Assembly (NCBI GenBank): GCA_035547155.1 | Contig: DASZVJ010000227.1 | Span: 1-29,472 of the forward strand | From: CAZNMF01 sp035547155 | GTDB lineage: Bacteria; Acidobacteriota; Vicinamibacteria; Vicinamibacterales; SCN-69-37 | Length of the DNA: 29,472 bases | Reading direction: 5' to 3' | Position numbers and translations under genes: made by a program | Part shown: one piece after another, positions 14,669 to 23,270 of the stretch | How positions within the stretch are numbered: position 1 is the stretch's first letter | Layout: every line of letters starts with the position of its first letter | Notes under the pieces: model-generated | The model's input: only the letters and a program-made list of their open reading frames with translations | Database searches by the model: none | What the model was told of the DNA's origin: nothing

Positions 14669-16402
14669 TTACGGCACGCGACGGATGCGATCGAGTGGCG
14701 CTGGCGGCACGGGTGAATGGGACGCGAGATACGCGACCAGCACGTCGACGTCGACGCCGAGATCGATGGGATCGACGCCCTCTTGCGCGACCGTGAAGCC
14801 GTCACCGCCGTTCCAGACGAAGTCGTTCGTGACGATCCGGTAGCGCCGCGCGGGATCGAGCGGGGCTCCCGCAATTCGCACGGACGCGTGATCGACGCGC
14901 GCGCCAGCCGGCTGTGCGCGGTCGTACGTGTACGACACGCTGCTGGAGATCTGCAGCATCTTCGTCGCACCCGGCTGCGGATTGTCGAACTGCTGTTCGA
15001 GCAGACGCAGAATCGCCTCGCCCGTCAGCGTCTTCACGATCACGCGATTGCCGAAGGGCAGGACCTCGAAGGCCTGCGCGTAAGTGACGGTGCGCGGGCC
15101 AGTCGGCGTCGCCGACGGCTGCGCCACCAGATCGCCACGAATGCCGCCGCTGTTGGTCAATGCCGCGTCCGCGCCGCCCGCCTGTGCGCGCGCAGCGTCC
15201 AGATACGCGTCAGCGACGACGTCGCCCAGCGGCGCTTCGCCGTTCGCGTTCTGTGCACGCGGCAGCTCGACGAGGATGCTGCCGACGACGCGATCGCCGA
15301 GCGTCTTGGCGAACGGCCGGTAATGCGCGACCAACGCGGTTGCCGCGGCGTCCGCCGGGACGTCGCGCGTCACGATGACGTTGTGCGCCGACGAGAAGAC
15401 GACGTCGCCGGTCGTGCGATCGATCTGGAGATCGACTTCGGTAATCAAGCGGCCGAACGACGCCGCGCTCGTGAGCAGCCGGCCGTCGACGCGGCAGTTG
15501 TACGCCTGATGCGTATGGCCCGAGATGACGACGTCGATCTCCGGCGACAGTGCGTGCACGACGTCGAGGATCGGCCCCGACGGGTTCTCGCACGTGTCGT
15601 ACGTGCCGCCCGATTGCCGCCCGCCCTGATGAATCAGCACGACGATCGCGTGCACGCCTTGGCGGACGAGCGCCGCGGCGGCCTCGTTGGCGGCCTCCGC
15701 CTCTGGACGGAACGTCAGGCCGCGCACGCTCGCGGGCGAGACGATCGTCGGCGTCTCCGCGAGCGCAAGACCGATGAAGCCGATCCTGACGCCGCCGATC
15801 GTGCGGATCGTCGACGCGGGAAACAGCGTCTGCGGCAGAGACGTCGCCGAGCGCCATCCACTTGCGGCGAGTTTAGACGTATCGACCGCGCGCGGATCCA
15901 GCAAGACGTTCGCCGACAGATACTCGAAGCGCGCACCCGCGAACGGCGTGCCGTCCTGACAGCCGTCGATGGGATGACAGCCGCCCTTCTGCATCCGATA
16001 GAGCTCCCACCAGCCCTCGTCGAACTCGTGATTGCCGACAGTCGACACGTCGAGTCCCGCATCGCTCAGCGCTTCGATCGTCGGCTCGTCGTGGAACATG
16101 CCGGACAAGAGCGGCGACGCGCCGATGTTGTCGCCGGCCGAAACGGTGATCGTGTTGGGATGGGCGGCACGAAGCGCCTTCAGATGCGCCGCCAGATAGG
16201 CCACGCCGCCGGCGTCGCTGTCGCCGATCCGACCGTTGGCGCCATCGGGTGGATCGAGATTGCCGTGGAAGTCGTTGAACGCGAGCAGTTGGACGTCGAC
16301 GGTCGGGACCGCGGACGTCGCGGCCGGCGGCACATGCGGCGTACAGCCGGCGATCGCCAGCGCGATCGCAAGGCCGACGCTCGCGAAGAAACGACGCAGC
16401 AT
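14669..16402 (-). CDS. 5'-nucleotidase / 2',3'-cyclic phosphodiesterase-type lipoprotein
   Basis: This 577-residue bipartite metallophosphoesterase (UshA/5'-nucleotidase family) hydrolyses extracellular nucleotides. The N-terminal calcineurin-like domain shows LLAFNDFHGNLD (Asp44, His46), TVSAGDN, TVGNHEFDEG and VVISGHTHQAYN. The C-terminal 5'-nucleotidase domain shows ALTNSGGIRGDL, FEVLPFGNRVIV and ITNDF-like RIVTNDFVWNGGDGF. ATG 16402 gives a lipoprotein signal peptide ending ALAIAGC (Cys20), so it is probably anchored in the periplasm; the upstream open frame to 16543 would destroy this and is rejected. It faces the DUF6766 gene convergently. The role is presumably nucleotide or phosphate scavenging. 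Confidence 0.92.
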   Translation of the reverse strand: MLRRFFASVGLAIALAIAGCTPHVPPAATSAVPTVDVQLLAFNDFHGNLDPPDGANGRIGDSDAGGVAYLAAHLKALRAAHPNTITVSAGDNIGASPLLSGMFHDEPTIEALSDAGLDVSTVGNHEFDEGWWELYRMQKGGCHPIDGCQDGTPFAGARFEYLSANVLLDPRAVDTSKLAASGWRSATSLPQTLFPASTIRTIGGVRIGFIGLALAETPTIVSPASVRGLTFRPEAEAANEAAAALVRQGVHAIVVLIHQGGRQSGGTYDTCENPSGPILDVVHALSPEIDVVISGHTHQAYNCRVDGRLLTSAASFGRLITEVDLQIDRTTGDVVFSSAHNVIVTRDVPADAAATALVAHYRPFAKTLGDRVVGSILVELPRAQNANGEAPLGDVVADAYLDAARAQAGGADAALTNSGGIRGDLVAQPSATPTGPRTVTYAQAFEVLPFGNRVIVKTLTGEAILRLLEQQFDNPQPGATKMLQISSSVSYTYDRAQPAGARVDHASVRIAGAPLDPARRYRIVTNDFVWNGGDGFTVAQEGVDPIDLGVDVDVLVAYLASHSPVPPAPLDRIRRVP

Positions 16403-16439
16403 GGGTGAGGATGATAGCCGGATCGGCGGCCAGCCACAC

Positions 16440-16503
16440 GGGCGCAGCGCCGCCCTTCGGGCGGCTCGGGCACCATTGGGCGTCCACGAGGGCCGCCCCG
16501 ACA
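16440..16503. repeat. Degenerate hairpin repeats upstream of 5'-nucleotidase gene
   Basis: Between the nucleotidase start and the ThpR stop lies a hairpin CCGCCC-TTC-GGGCGG (about 16450-16464) and a diverged copy of the dispersed element (GGGCGTCCACGAGGGCCGCCCC from 16478). Any promoter of the nucleotidase must lie within this repeat-filled 118-bp spacer. Confidence 0.6.
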
Positions 16504-16520
16504 CGAGCGACGGCCACGGG

Positions 16521-17108
16521 TTACGGGCTGCGGGACGTGTCATGCAGCGACCACGCCTCGAGCGTTCGATACTGCGGGCCGTCTGGCGTGAGCGTGCTCG
16601 CGACGAGTTGCACGCGCATCAGGCGCAGGTCTCTCGGACGCACGTCCATCTCACGGAGCGCCGCCTCCAGATGGTCGCCGTCGCGAGGCGTCGCCCGCGG
16701 CCGGACGCGCGCGAGCGTGACATGTGCCGCTTTCGGATCCGGCAGCGCTGCGAACGGCGGGAGTTGACGCAACGCAGCGACGATGGCGCCAGACAAGCCC
16801 GCGACAGGCGCCGCACCTGCTGCGAGCGGCGCCATGACCAATCGCGGTAGACGTCTCGTGCGCAGCAGCGCCGGCGCGCCGAGGCGCGCATCTATCGTCA
16901 ACCGGCCTTGGAACGCACGAGCGACCGCGGTCGTCACGGTATCGATATCGGGATCCGGCAGGTCGCCGAGGAACGCGAGCGTCACGTGCGCGCTGTCTCG
17001 CGGAATCGCGCGCACGATCCCGCGCGCGCGTGCGACGAGCCCCTCGACGGCCATGTCGTAGAACGCCCGATCGTGCGGAGGAAGGAGCGACGCGACGAAC
17101 AGTCGCAT
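16521..17108 (-). CDS. thpR: RNA 2',3'-cyclic phosphodiesterase ThpR (2H phosphoesterase)
   Basis: This 195-residue protein has both signature H-x-T/S-x motifs of the 2H phosphoesterase superfamily: AHVTLAFLGDL in the first half and AHVTLARVRP in the second. It also has the family N-terminus MRLFVASLLP. ThpR (LigT) hydrolyses 2',3'-cyclic phosphates at RNA ends and can ligate tRNA halves in vitro. I chose ATG 17108 because MRLF is the conserved start; the open frame upstream to 17147 adds 13 unlikely residues. It is divergent from padR. No specific link to its neighbours is seen. Confidence 0.9.
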   Translation of the reverse strand: MRLFVASLLPPHDRAFYDMAVEGLVARARGIVRAIPRDSAHVTLAFLGDLPDPDIDTVTTAVARAFQGRLTIDARLGAPALLRTRRLPRLVMAPLAAGAAPVAGLSGAIVAALRQLPPFAALPDPKAAHVTLARVRPRATPRDGDHLEAALREMDVRPRDLRLMRVQLVASTLTPDGPQYRTLEAWSLHDTSRSP

Positions 17109-17157
17109 GGCGTCATTGTCGCCGATGGTCTTGCGCCGTGATGGCATTGTCGGTAAT

Positions 17158-17198
17158 CTAGGCGTCTAGTTGTCGACGAGCTAGGCGTACGGCCTACG
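17158..17198 (+). promoter_or_regulatory. Probable padR promoter/operator region
   Basis: Two direct copies of CTAGGCGT (17158-17165 and 17181-17188) are spaced 23 bp apart, followed by the inverted repeat CGTA-cggcc-TACG (17186-17198) just ahead of the GAGGAG ribosome-binding site. PadR regulators usually repress their own operon, so this is a reasonable binding region. The precise operator is inferred. Confidence 0.45.
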
Positions 17199-17206
17199 AG
17201 GAGCGC

Positions 17207-17536
17207 ATGAGCAAACCGTCCGATCTGATTCAAGGCACGCTCGATCTGCTGATCCTGCGTACGCTCGCGCTCGAGCCGAAGCACGGGTGGGCCATCGCGA
17301 AGCGCATCCAGCAGGTCAGCGGCGACGTGCTGCAAATCACGCAGGGCTCGCTTTATCCGGCGCTACACCGGCTCGAACAGCAGGGCTGGCTGAAAGCGCG
17401 ATGGGAGACGAGCGATCAGGGACGCGATCAGAAGGTCTACGCGCTCACGGCGGCGGGCCGCAGGCAGATGGCGCGCGAGCTCGAGAGCTGGAACCGCCTG
17501 TCCCACGCCATCGGCCTCGTCGTCAACGAAACCTGA
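17207..17536 (+). CDS. PadR-family transcriptional regulator
   Basis: This 109-residue winged-helix protein of the short PadR type begins with SDLIQGTLDLLILRTLALEP and continues with HGWAIAKRIQQVSG, QGSLYPALHRLEQQGWLKARW and YALTAAGRRQM. Such proteins are dimeric repressors that respond to phenolics, drugs or unknown ligands. ATG 17207 has GAGGAG at good spacing. It lies 19 bases upstream of a large permease gene, an arrangement typical of acidobacterial PadR-ADOP operons, so it probably controls that permease and itself. Confidence 0.93.
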   Translation: MSKPSDLIQGTLDLLILRTLALEPKHGWAIAKRIQQVSGDVLQITQGSLYPALHRLEQQGWLKARWETSDQGRDQKVYALTAAGRRQMARELESWNRLSHAIGLVVNET

Positions 17537-17555
17537 GACACCCAGGAGATCTGCC

Positions 17556-20294
17556 ATGCAGCGCTGGATCGATCGCATATGGCTTCGTCTGCGCTCGCTC
17601 TTCCGTCGATCGGCCGTAGACCGAGATCTTCGGCGTGAGCTCGACGCGCACGTCCGGTCCTACATGGACGAGCAGATCGCCGCTGGCGTGAGCGCCGGTG
17701 AGGCGCGTCGCTCGGCCGTGCGCGCGTTCGGCAACATCCCGGCGATCGCGGACGCCTGCCGCGACACGCGGGGCCTGCGCGTGCTCGACGACCTCACGCA
17801 CGACGTCCGCTATGGTGCGCGTGCGCTCAGGCGCGGTCCGGCGTTCACGATCGTCGCCGTCGTGACGCTCGCACTCGGCATCGGCGCGAACACCGCGATC
17901 TTCTCCGTCGTCGACGCCGTGTTGCTGCGCCCGCTCCCGGTCGATCACCCCGAGCGCCTCGTGCTCTTCAGCGACGACACGTCAGAAGGCACGACGAGCT
18001 CGACCCCGCCGCCCGAAGGTCAATGGCATCTCTTTTCGAGCGAGGTCTACGACGCGCTGCGGACGGCTGGATTGCCGCTCGGATCCATCTCGGCATTCGC
18101 GTCGGGCGAGAACACCGTCTCGGCGCGGCCGGCCGATGCGGCCGTGTCCGCATCGCGTGCACAGGCGCATCTCGTCTCGGGCAACTACTTCGAGGTGATG
18201 GGCGCGTCGCCGATGCTCGGACGTACGCTTGCGGCCGCCGACGATCGCCCCGATGCCGCGCCGGCCCTCGTCATCAGCCAGGGCTACTGGCGCGATCGTC
18301 TCGATGGCAATCCAAACGCGGTCGGGCGAACGCTGCTCGTCAACGACGTCGCGTTCACGATCGCCGGCGTCATGCCGGCCTCGTTCTTCGGCGAACGTGT
18401 CCGTCGCTCGCCGGATCTCTGGGTGCCACTCGTGTGGCAGCCCACCATCCAGCGACGGCCGTCGGTGCTGGCGCGGACGGACTACTACTGGCTGAGCCTC
18501 ATCGGCCGGCTCGGTCCAGGCCAGACACGCGAGACGGCCGAAGCCGCTGTCACGACGTCGCTGCGCCAGTTTCTGACGGCCCACACGAACGCGCCGATCG
18601 ACAACGAGGCGCGGCGGCGCATCGACAGCGTCCACGTGGTGATGGCGGACGGATCGCGCGGCATCTCCAATGCGCGGACCGACGGCACGCGCGTGCTGAC
18701 GCTGCTCCTCGGCGCCGTCGGACTCGTGCTGATCGTCGCCTGCGCCAACGTGGCGACGCTCTTCCTCGCACGCGCAGCCGCGCAACGCTCGGAGACGGCG
18801 ATGCGCCGCGCGCTCGGCGCCAGCCGCGGACGGCTCATCCGCCAGAAGTTGACCGAGAGCGCGCTCGTCGCCGTCCTCGGCGCGAGCGCTGGCCTCGGCC
18901 TCGCCGCGTGGACCGCGCCCATTCTGCTGCACGCGATCGTCCCGCCGAGCGCGCCGATCGTCGCGGTCATCGACGGCTCCATTCTCGCGTTGACGATCGG
19001 CGTGACGATGCTGGCCATCGTGATCTGCGGCCTTGCGCCGGCGCTGCAGGCCGGCCGCGTGGATGCGCTCGTCGTGCTGCGTGCATCGACGCGCAGCAGC
19101 AGCCGGCGGCGTGGACGTGTGCTCGGCGTCGGCGAGCCGCTGGTCGTCGCACAAATCGCGCTGTCGCTCGTGCTGGCCGTGGGCACCGCGCTGCTCGTCA
19201 GAAGTCTGTTCGCACTCGAGCACGAACCGCTGGGCTTCGATCAAGCGCAGGTACTCGTCGCGCGGCTCGACATGCGTCTCGCCGGCTATGCGCCAACCGA
19301 CGCAGGGACGTTCTATCGCCGGCTCTACGACCGCATCGTCGCGCTGCCAGGCGTCGAAAGCGCAACGTTCGCGCGCTACAGCCCGTTCAGTGGCTCGAGC
19401 AGCGTGAACTCGGCCGACGTCGAGGGCTACGAGCCGCGACCTGGCGAGCACGTCGGGATCGAGAGGATTCACGTCGGCCCGCGTTATCCGCAAACATTGG
19501 GCATGCCGTTGATCAGCGGCCGGGCGCTGGGTTTCGACGACCACGGTGGCGGACCGCTGACGGCCGTGGTCAACGAGGCCTTCGTACGCCGCTACTCGCC
19601 GTCGCGCTCGCCTCTCGGCCATCACGTCGACTTCGGCAAGGATTTCCATTACGAGATCGTCGGCGTCGTCAGCGATGCGCAGTTCCACGATGCGCGGAAG
19701 GCCCCGTCGCCGATGGTGTTCACGTCGACGTTTCAGGAGGCTGGCCAATTTGCGCTCGACTGCGAGCTCGAGGTGCGCACGCGCGGCGATGCCGGCGCCA
19801 TGGCACAGACGCTGCGCGAGGCCGTCGCTGGCGTCGACAGCCGCGTGGCGGTCACGCGCACGCAAACGCTGCGCGAGCAAGTGCTCTCGACGTTCGGCGC
19901 GGAGCGCTCAGCCGCCGGCTGCATCGCCGCCTTCGCGGGTCTCGCCCTGCTGCTCGCGGCCGTCGGTCTCTACGGTGTCGTCGCCAACGGCGTCACGAGC
20001 CGGACGAAAGAGATCGGCGTGCGCGTCGCGCTCGGCGCGGCGCGCACGGACGTCGTCTGGATGATCGTGCGGGAGACGCTCGTGCGGTTGGCGATCGGCC
20101 TTGCGATTGGCACTGCACTGGCGGCCGCGGGCTCACGCGCGTTGACGAGCCAGCTCTTCGGCGTGACGCGCGCCGATCCGCTGTCGTACGCGACGGCCGC
20201 GCTCGTGCTCGGCCTCGTCGCCGTGCTGACGAGCGCGCTCCCGGCGCTGCGCGCCGCGCGGGTCGATCCAGCGAAGACGTTGCGGGCGGACTAG
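17556..20294 (+). CDS. ADOP-family (MacB/FtsX-like) ABC transporter permease
   Basis: The 912-residue protein is an acidobacterial duplicated orphan permease. After an N-terminal cytoplasmic stretch with RDLRRELDAHVRSYMDE, it has a membrane segment at about 100-125 (FTIVAVVTLALGIGANTAIFSVVDAVLLRPLP), a MacB-type periplasmic domain, three membrane segments around 375-490, and a second copy of the module ending with FtsX-like segments (about 780-905; VANGVTSRTKEIGVRVALGAAR). No Walker motif is present, and no ATPase gene is adjacent, which is normal for this family. AGGAGATCTGCC precedes ATG 17556. The export substrate is unknown. Confidence 0.92.
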   Translation: MQRWIDRIWLRLRSLFRRSAVDRDLRRELDAHVRSYMDEQIAAGVSAGEARRSAVRAFGNIPAIADACRDTRGLRVLDDLTHDVRYGARALRRGPAFTIVAVVTLALGIGANTAIFSVVDAVLLRPLPVDHPERLVLFSDDTSEGTTSSTPPPEGQWHLFSSEVYDALRTAGLPLGSISAFASGENTVSARPADAAVSASRAQAHLVSGNYFEVMGASPMLGRTLAAADDRPDAAPALVISQGYWRDRLDGNPNAVGRTLLVNDVAFTIAGVMPASFFGERVRRSPDLWVPLVWQPTIQRRPSVLARTDYYWLSLIGRLGPGQTRETAEAAVTTSLRQFLTAHTNAPIDNEARRRIDSVHVVMADGSRGISNARTDGTRVLTLLLGAVGLVLIVACANVATLFLARAAAQRSETAMRRALGASRGRLIRQKLTESALVAVLGASAGLGLAAWTAPILLHAIVPPSAPIVAVIDGSILALTIGVTMLAIVICGLAPALQAGRVDALVVLRASTRSSSRRRGRVLGVGEPLVVAQIALSLVLAVGTALLVRSLFALEHEPLGFDQAQVLVARLDMRLAGYAPTDAGTFYRRLYDRIVALPGVESATFARYSPFSGSSSVNSADVEGYEPRPGEHVGIERIHVGPRYPQTLGMPLISGRALGFDDHGGGPLTAVVNEAFVRRYSPSRSPLGHHVDFGKDFHYEIVGVVSDAQFHDARKAPSPMVFTSTFQEAGQFALDCELEVRTRGDAGAMAQTLREAVAGVDSRVAVTRTQTLREQVLSTFGAERSAAGCIAAFAGLALLLAAVGLYGVVANGVTSRTKEIGVRVALGAARTDVVWMIVRETLVRLAIGLAIGTALAAAGSRALTSQLFGVTRADPLSYATAALVLGLVAVLTSALPALRAARVDPAKTLRAD

Positions 20295-20300
20295 CGCACT

Positions 20301-20401
20301 GGGCGACCCACAAGGGACGTCCCTACGGAAGACATCTGTGACGCCGTAGCCCGTCGCCTGTGGCCCGCAGCCTGCGTCGGGCCGCCCTTGGTGGCGGCCC
20401 G
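20301..20401. repeat. Opposed dispersed hairpin repeats flanking 'gtagcccgtcgcc' units
   Basis: Copy one, GGGCGACCCACAAGGGACG..CTACG, is at 20301-20327; copy two, CGGGCCGCC-cttggt-GGCGGCCCG, is at 20378-20401 with a perfect 9-bp stem. Between them (20346-20370) lie units reverse-complementary to those at 1701-1735. This composite (hairpin, octamer units, hairpin) follows the ADOP gene stop codon directly. Confidence 0.75.
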
Positions 20402-20426
20402 ACAACATCGAACAGCCTGCAGACAA

Positions 20427-20460
20427 AACAGAGCGACGCGCCTTCGCGCGTCGCTCTGTT
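20427..20460 (-). terminator. Rho-independent terminator of the small secreted protein gene
   Basis: A perfect 15-bp stem (AACAGAGCGACGCGC, 20446-20460 on the complement, pairing with 20427-20441) closes a GAAG tetraloop. On the minus strand it is followed by TTTTGTCT, a short U-tract. It begins 20 bases beyond the stop codon of the gene ending at 20481. This is the clearest intrinsic terminator in the window. Confidence 0.85.
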
Positions 20461-20480
20461 CATCGCCCGACGGCGATCAC

Positions 20481-20879
20481 CTACTCACACTTGGCTGCGG
20501 TCATCTTCAGCGAGCTGACCGAAAACGACGGCGCACCGCCGCCCGCCGCGGTCTTCTCCATGCCGGTTACTTCGACCTGATGCGACACGTGCGGCGCGAA
20601 ATTGACGCCGCTGCCCGCTTCCAACGTGTACTCGTCGGAGACCTTGCCCGGCGCGCTCGCGCCCGACGCGGCCTTGGCATTCGTCAGCTTGAACGTGTCA
20701 CCGGACTTGGCGACACATCCGGACAACGTCACTTCCGATGACTGCGGCGCGGGCGCCGGCGCGGGGGCCGACGGTGGCGCGGGCGGAGCCGGTGGCGCCG
20801 GAGCATCCTGGGCGTAAGCGGCCAGGCCCCATGCGCTCACGGCGGCCGCCAGGAAACACGTCGAAATCACTTTTCTCAT
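20481..20879 (-). CDS. Small secreted protein, proline-rich linker plus DUF5818-like domain
   Basis: The 132-residue product has a signal peptide (MRKVISTCFLAAAVSAWGLAAYAQ), a Pro/Ala linker (about 25-46) and a compact domain with LSGCVAKSGDTFKLTNA, YTLEAGSGVNFAPHVSHQVEVTG and a final Cys. It resembles small acidobacterial secreted proteins with an OB-like fold (DUF5818-type by my recollection). Two cysteines could form a disulfide linking the first strand and the C-terminus. ATG 20879 follows AGGAGGT with five-base spacing, the best ribosome-binding site in the window, and an intrinsic terminator lies just downstream, so this is probably a well-expressed single gene. Function is unknown. Confidence 0.82.
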   Translation of the reverse strand: MRKVISTCFLAAAVSAWGLAAYAQDAPAPPAPPAPPSAPAPAPAPQSSEVTLSGCVAKSGDTFKLTNAKAASGASAPGKVSDEYTLEAGSGVNFAPHVSHQVEVTGMEKTAAGGGAPSFSVSSLKMTAAKCE

Positions 20880-21109
20880 CGCGGACCTCCTGAGTTGAGT
20901 GAAAGACATCTCGAATGTCGAACGCTGGCGCTCGATCTTCGAAAGGCTGGCTGGGGTTGGCTCCAACAAGAGCAAGGCGCGTACCGCCCGCAGTACGCGT
21001 GCGATGACATACAAAGACAGGAACGCGGGCGCTCCCCTACGGCGGCGGAGTACTGCGATCTGCACTTCTTACACGGGCGATCGTGTCGTTCTGTCTCGCT
21101 GTCGCGATC
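20880..21109. other. 230-bp intergenic region with a short hairpin
   Basis: This region lies between the small secreted protein gene and the VWA gene upstream of it on the same strand. It contains the 7-bp hairpin CGCGTAC / GTACGCG (20978-20984 and 20993-20999, 8-base loop). Promoter elements for the downstream gene must be here, but I cannot pick convincing hexamers. No coding signal is seen. Confidence 0.5.
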
Positions 21110-23236
21110 TCAGCGGACGACGCGGATGCCGAGGAGCTTGCGCTCGGTGATGCCCTGGCTGGCTGCGACGAGCTCGATCACGTAGTCGCCGTCAGCGAGT
21201 GGCGCGATCGCGAGATCGATCGCGGCCATCGTGCGATCGCCGTCGGGACGCTCGGTGAGCGCGACGGACATCGGCAGCGGCTGACCGCGCCGATCGAGCA
21301 GACGCGCGGTCCGCTGATCGAGCGCACGCAGGAGCGGCCATTCGACGTGCGCGCGCTCCGTTCGACGGAATTGTCGATCCGCGGCCGGCCGCAGCGGCGC
21401 GCGCAGCGATGTCGTCGCGCGGAACAACAGCGGATCACCGAGCAGGACGCTGGAAGACAACGGCACGTCGATAGTCTCTGACACCGCGTCTTCAGCCGTC
21501 GTCGCGCGCACGGCGATGCGCACCGGCCCTATCTCAGCGGCCACCGGCACGCGCACGAGCGCACCTCGCGCACCAGCATCAATCGCTGCGTGCCCCTCAC
21601 CCACGCGACGGCCCTTCGCATCATCGATCTGCACGGTGACGTTTGCCCCTTGACTCCATCCAGACGTGGCGACTTGCCGATCGGAGAGCTCGACCGCGAC
21701 ACGCCATTCGCCGTCGGCGCGTGCACCGTTGACGTAGATTGGCGTCGATTCGCGCAGGCGGCCGAGTGGTCCGAGCGCCTCGTCGACGGGCAGCGCCGCG
21801 TTGACGGCAGTCGCGGACGCCGCAGCCGCAGCGGCGCCAGCGTCGGGCGCACGATAGCTCGAGCGCGCGTGAACCTCGATGTCCGGCTGGCGCGTCTTCA
21901 CCTCGATGCGCCGCAGGCGGCCGTCCTTCTTCGTGTTCGTCGAGTAGTACCCGATCAAATAGTATGCGGACAGATCGTCGGCCATGCGGCGCACGCCGCC
22001 GTCGATGTCGTTGGTGTTGACGATCGCGAGCCCACCCGTGCCTTCCGCGAGCGTGCGCAGGCTCGACACGCGCTGCGTCAAATGCGTCATGTCGTTCATC
22101 AACGACGCTGACGCATCGTCGAACACCGCGAGCCCGTTCATGGCGATGGGATATGCGCTGACGTTTCGGCGATTCGCTTCCGCGATCAGATCGCGGAAGC
22201 GTCTCGGTTGATCGAGGCCCGCCAGTCTCGTCGCTTCCGCCACGCACGAGGCGAAGCTCACGCCTTCAGTGGAGGACACGCCGAGCTGGCCTTGCGGCGG
22301 CAACGGATCGACACCGCCGCCGTTGATGGGTCGATCGCCGGGATGCGGAAGGCCATCCTGCCGCATGCGCTCGTCCCGCGGGATCGTGTTCAACAGCGAG
22401 CGATCTTCGGGAAACAATCGCCAGCCGTCGGTCACGATCACCAGCGCCGTCCGCGCCTCGCGCAGCGAACCCAGGTACGCGACGAGATCCTGCAAGGCAT
22501 TCAGCACCTCGTCTTCGCGGCGCCGCTCGATCAGCACTTCGTCAAAAAAACGCGACTGCCCCTCGACGGTCACGTACCACGGCACCACGCCGTACTTGAG
22601 CTCCTGCTGATGAAAACACGCCGTCAGCGCGTCTTCGCCGAGACTGTTGCGCGTGTTCGCGATCCGCTGCCGCTCGCCCCAGATCCAGTGCGCCGACAGT
22701 TGCTCGTCGACAGTAAGGAGCTTGCGGCCCAGCGTCAAGTCCTGCGGCCGGATGTCCTGCGTCATCACGCCGAACAGATCATCGGGACCGACGATGCGAT
22801 CGAGCAGATCGACGAGCGGCTTGCGTGCGGTGTGCGACTCGGGGACGGTCGTGTGCAGCGTGTCGAGAAACGTGACGAACACGCGGCGATGCGGATCGGC
22901 CGTGAGCCCACGCATCTCGCCCGTGGTGCTCGGATCGCGCCGTTCGGCGTCCGTCGCGCGCGGTTCGATGCGGACGAACTCGACGCGGTCGACGGCCTGC
23001 GGCTTGCCGTCCTCGAAAATTTGAAAGTCCGCCGCGGTCAGCCCCTCGACGATGTGCCCGGCGCGGCGGGGATAGGCGTCGACGAGCACGAAGTTGACGC
23101 CCTCGCGAAAGACCGGCGGCGTCTGCGATGCCGATGACGAGGACGGCTGCTGCGCGACGACCAACACGCCCGCCGCGGCGGCGAGCGCGCACACGGCCAG
23201 CCACACACGCCATCCGCGCGGTGCCTCGGATTTCAT
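21110..23236 (-). CDS. Secreted VWA-domain protein, acidobacterial VWFA-related type
   Basis: This 708-residue exported protein starts MKSEAPRGWRVWLAVCALAAAAG (signal/anchor). An N-terminal beta-domain (GLTAADFQIFEDGKPQAV) is followed by a von Willebrand A-like region with a divergent metal site (VFVTFLDTLHTT, then TALVIVTDGWRLF) and the segment LAEGTGGLAIVNTNDIDGGVRRMADDLSAYYLIGY. That last pattern is characteristic of the VWFA-related proteins abundant in Acidobacteriota. C-terminal residues (about 480-708) are beta-rich. ATG 23236 was chosen over an upstream GTG at 23257. These proteins are thought to act in adhesion or protein-protein interaction outside the cytoplasm; no partner is evident here. 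Confidence 0.88.
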   Translation of the reverse strand: MKSEAPRGWRVWLAVCALAAAAGVLVVAQQPSSSSASQTPPVFREGVNFVLVDAYPRRAGHIVEGLTAADFQIFEDGKPQAVDRVEFVRIEPRATDAERRDPSTTGEMRGLTADPHRRVFVTFLDTLHTTVPESHTARKPLVDLLDRIVGPDDLFGVMTQDIRPQDLTLGRKLLTVDEQLSAHWIWGERQRIANTRNSLGEDALTACFHQQELKYGVVPWYVTVEGQSRFFDEVLIERRREDEVLNALQDLVAYLGSLREARTALVIVTDGWRLFPEDRSLLNTIPRDERMRQDGLPHPGDRPINGGGVDPLPPQGQLGVSSTEGVSFASCVAEATRLAGLDQPRRFRDLIAEANRRNVSAYPIAMNGLAVFDDASASLMNDMTHLTQRVSSLRTLAEGTGGLAIVNTNDIDGGVRRMADDLSAYYLIGYYSTNTKKDGRLRRIEVKTRQPDIEVHARSSYRAPDAGAAAAAASATAVNAALPVDEALGPLGRLRESTPIYVNGARADGEWRVAVELSDRQVATSGWSQGANVTVQIDDAKGRRVGEGHAAIDAGARGALVRVPVAAEIGPVRIAVRATTAEDAVSETIDVPLSSSVLLGDPLLFRATTSLRAPLRPAADRQFRRTERAHVEWPLLRALDQRTARLLDRRGQPLPMSVALTERPDGDRTMAAIDLAIAPLADGDYVIELVAASQGITERKLLGIRVVR

Positions 23237-23240
23237 GACG

Positions 23241-23260
23241 AGAATGCCCCTCGGCATTCT
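23241..23260 (-). promoter_or_regulatory. Leader hairpin with the Shine-Dalgarno sequence in its loop
   Basis: On the minus strand AGAATGCC-GAGG-GGCATTCT forms a perfect 8-bp stem whose loop is the GAGG ribosome-binding sequence of the VWA gene, ending four bases before its ATG. It also lies 10 bases past the haemoglobin stop codon. It could modulate translation or act as a weak attenuator between the two genes. Confidence 0.45.
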
Positions 23261-23270
23261 ACCGTGTGTG

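Noticed and set aside
14717..16408. 563-residue plus-strand frame opposite the 5'-nucleotidase
   Set aside because: The minus-strand product has an intact signal peptide and all metallophosphatase motifs; the opposite frame is low-complexity Arg-rich.
17982..19880. 632-residue open frame antisense to the ADOP permease
   Set aside because: The permease on the other strand has clear family motifs throughout; the antisense frame is Arg/Asp/His-rich with no recognisable domain.
17556..20294. ADOP protein as a complete MacB transporter
   Set aside because: No Walker A, Walker B or LSGGQ motif was found in the protein or in adjacent genes.
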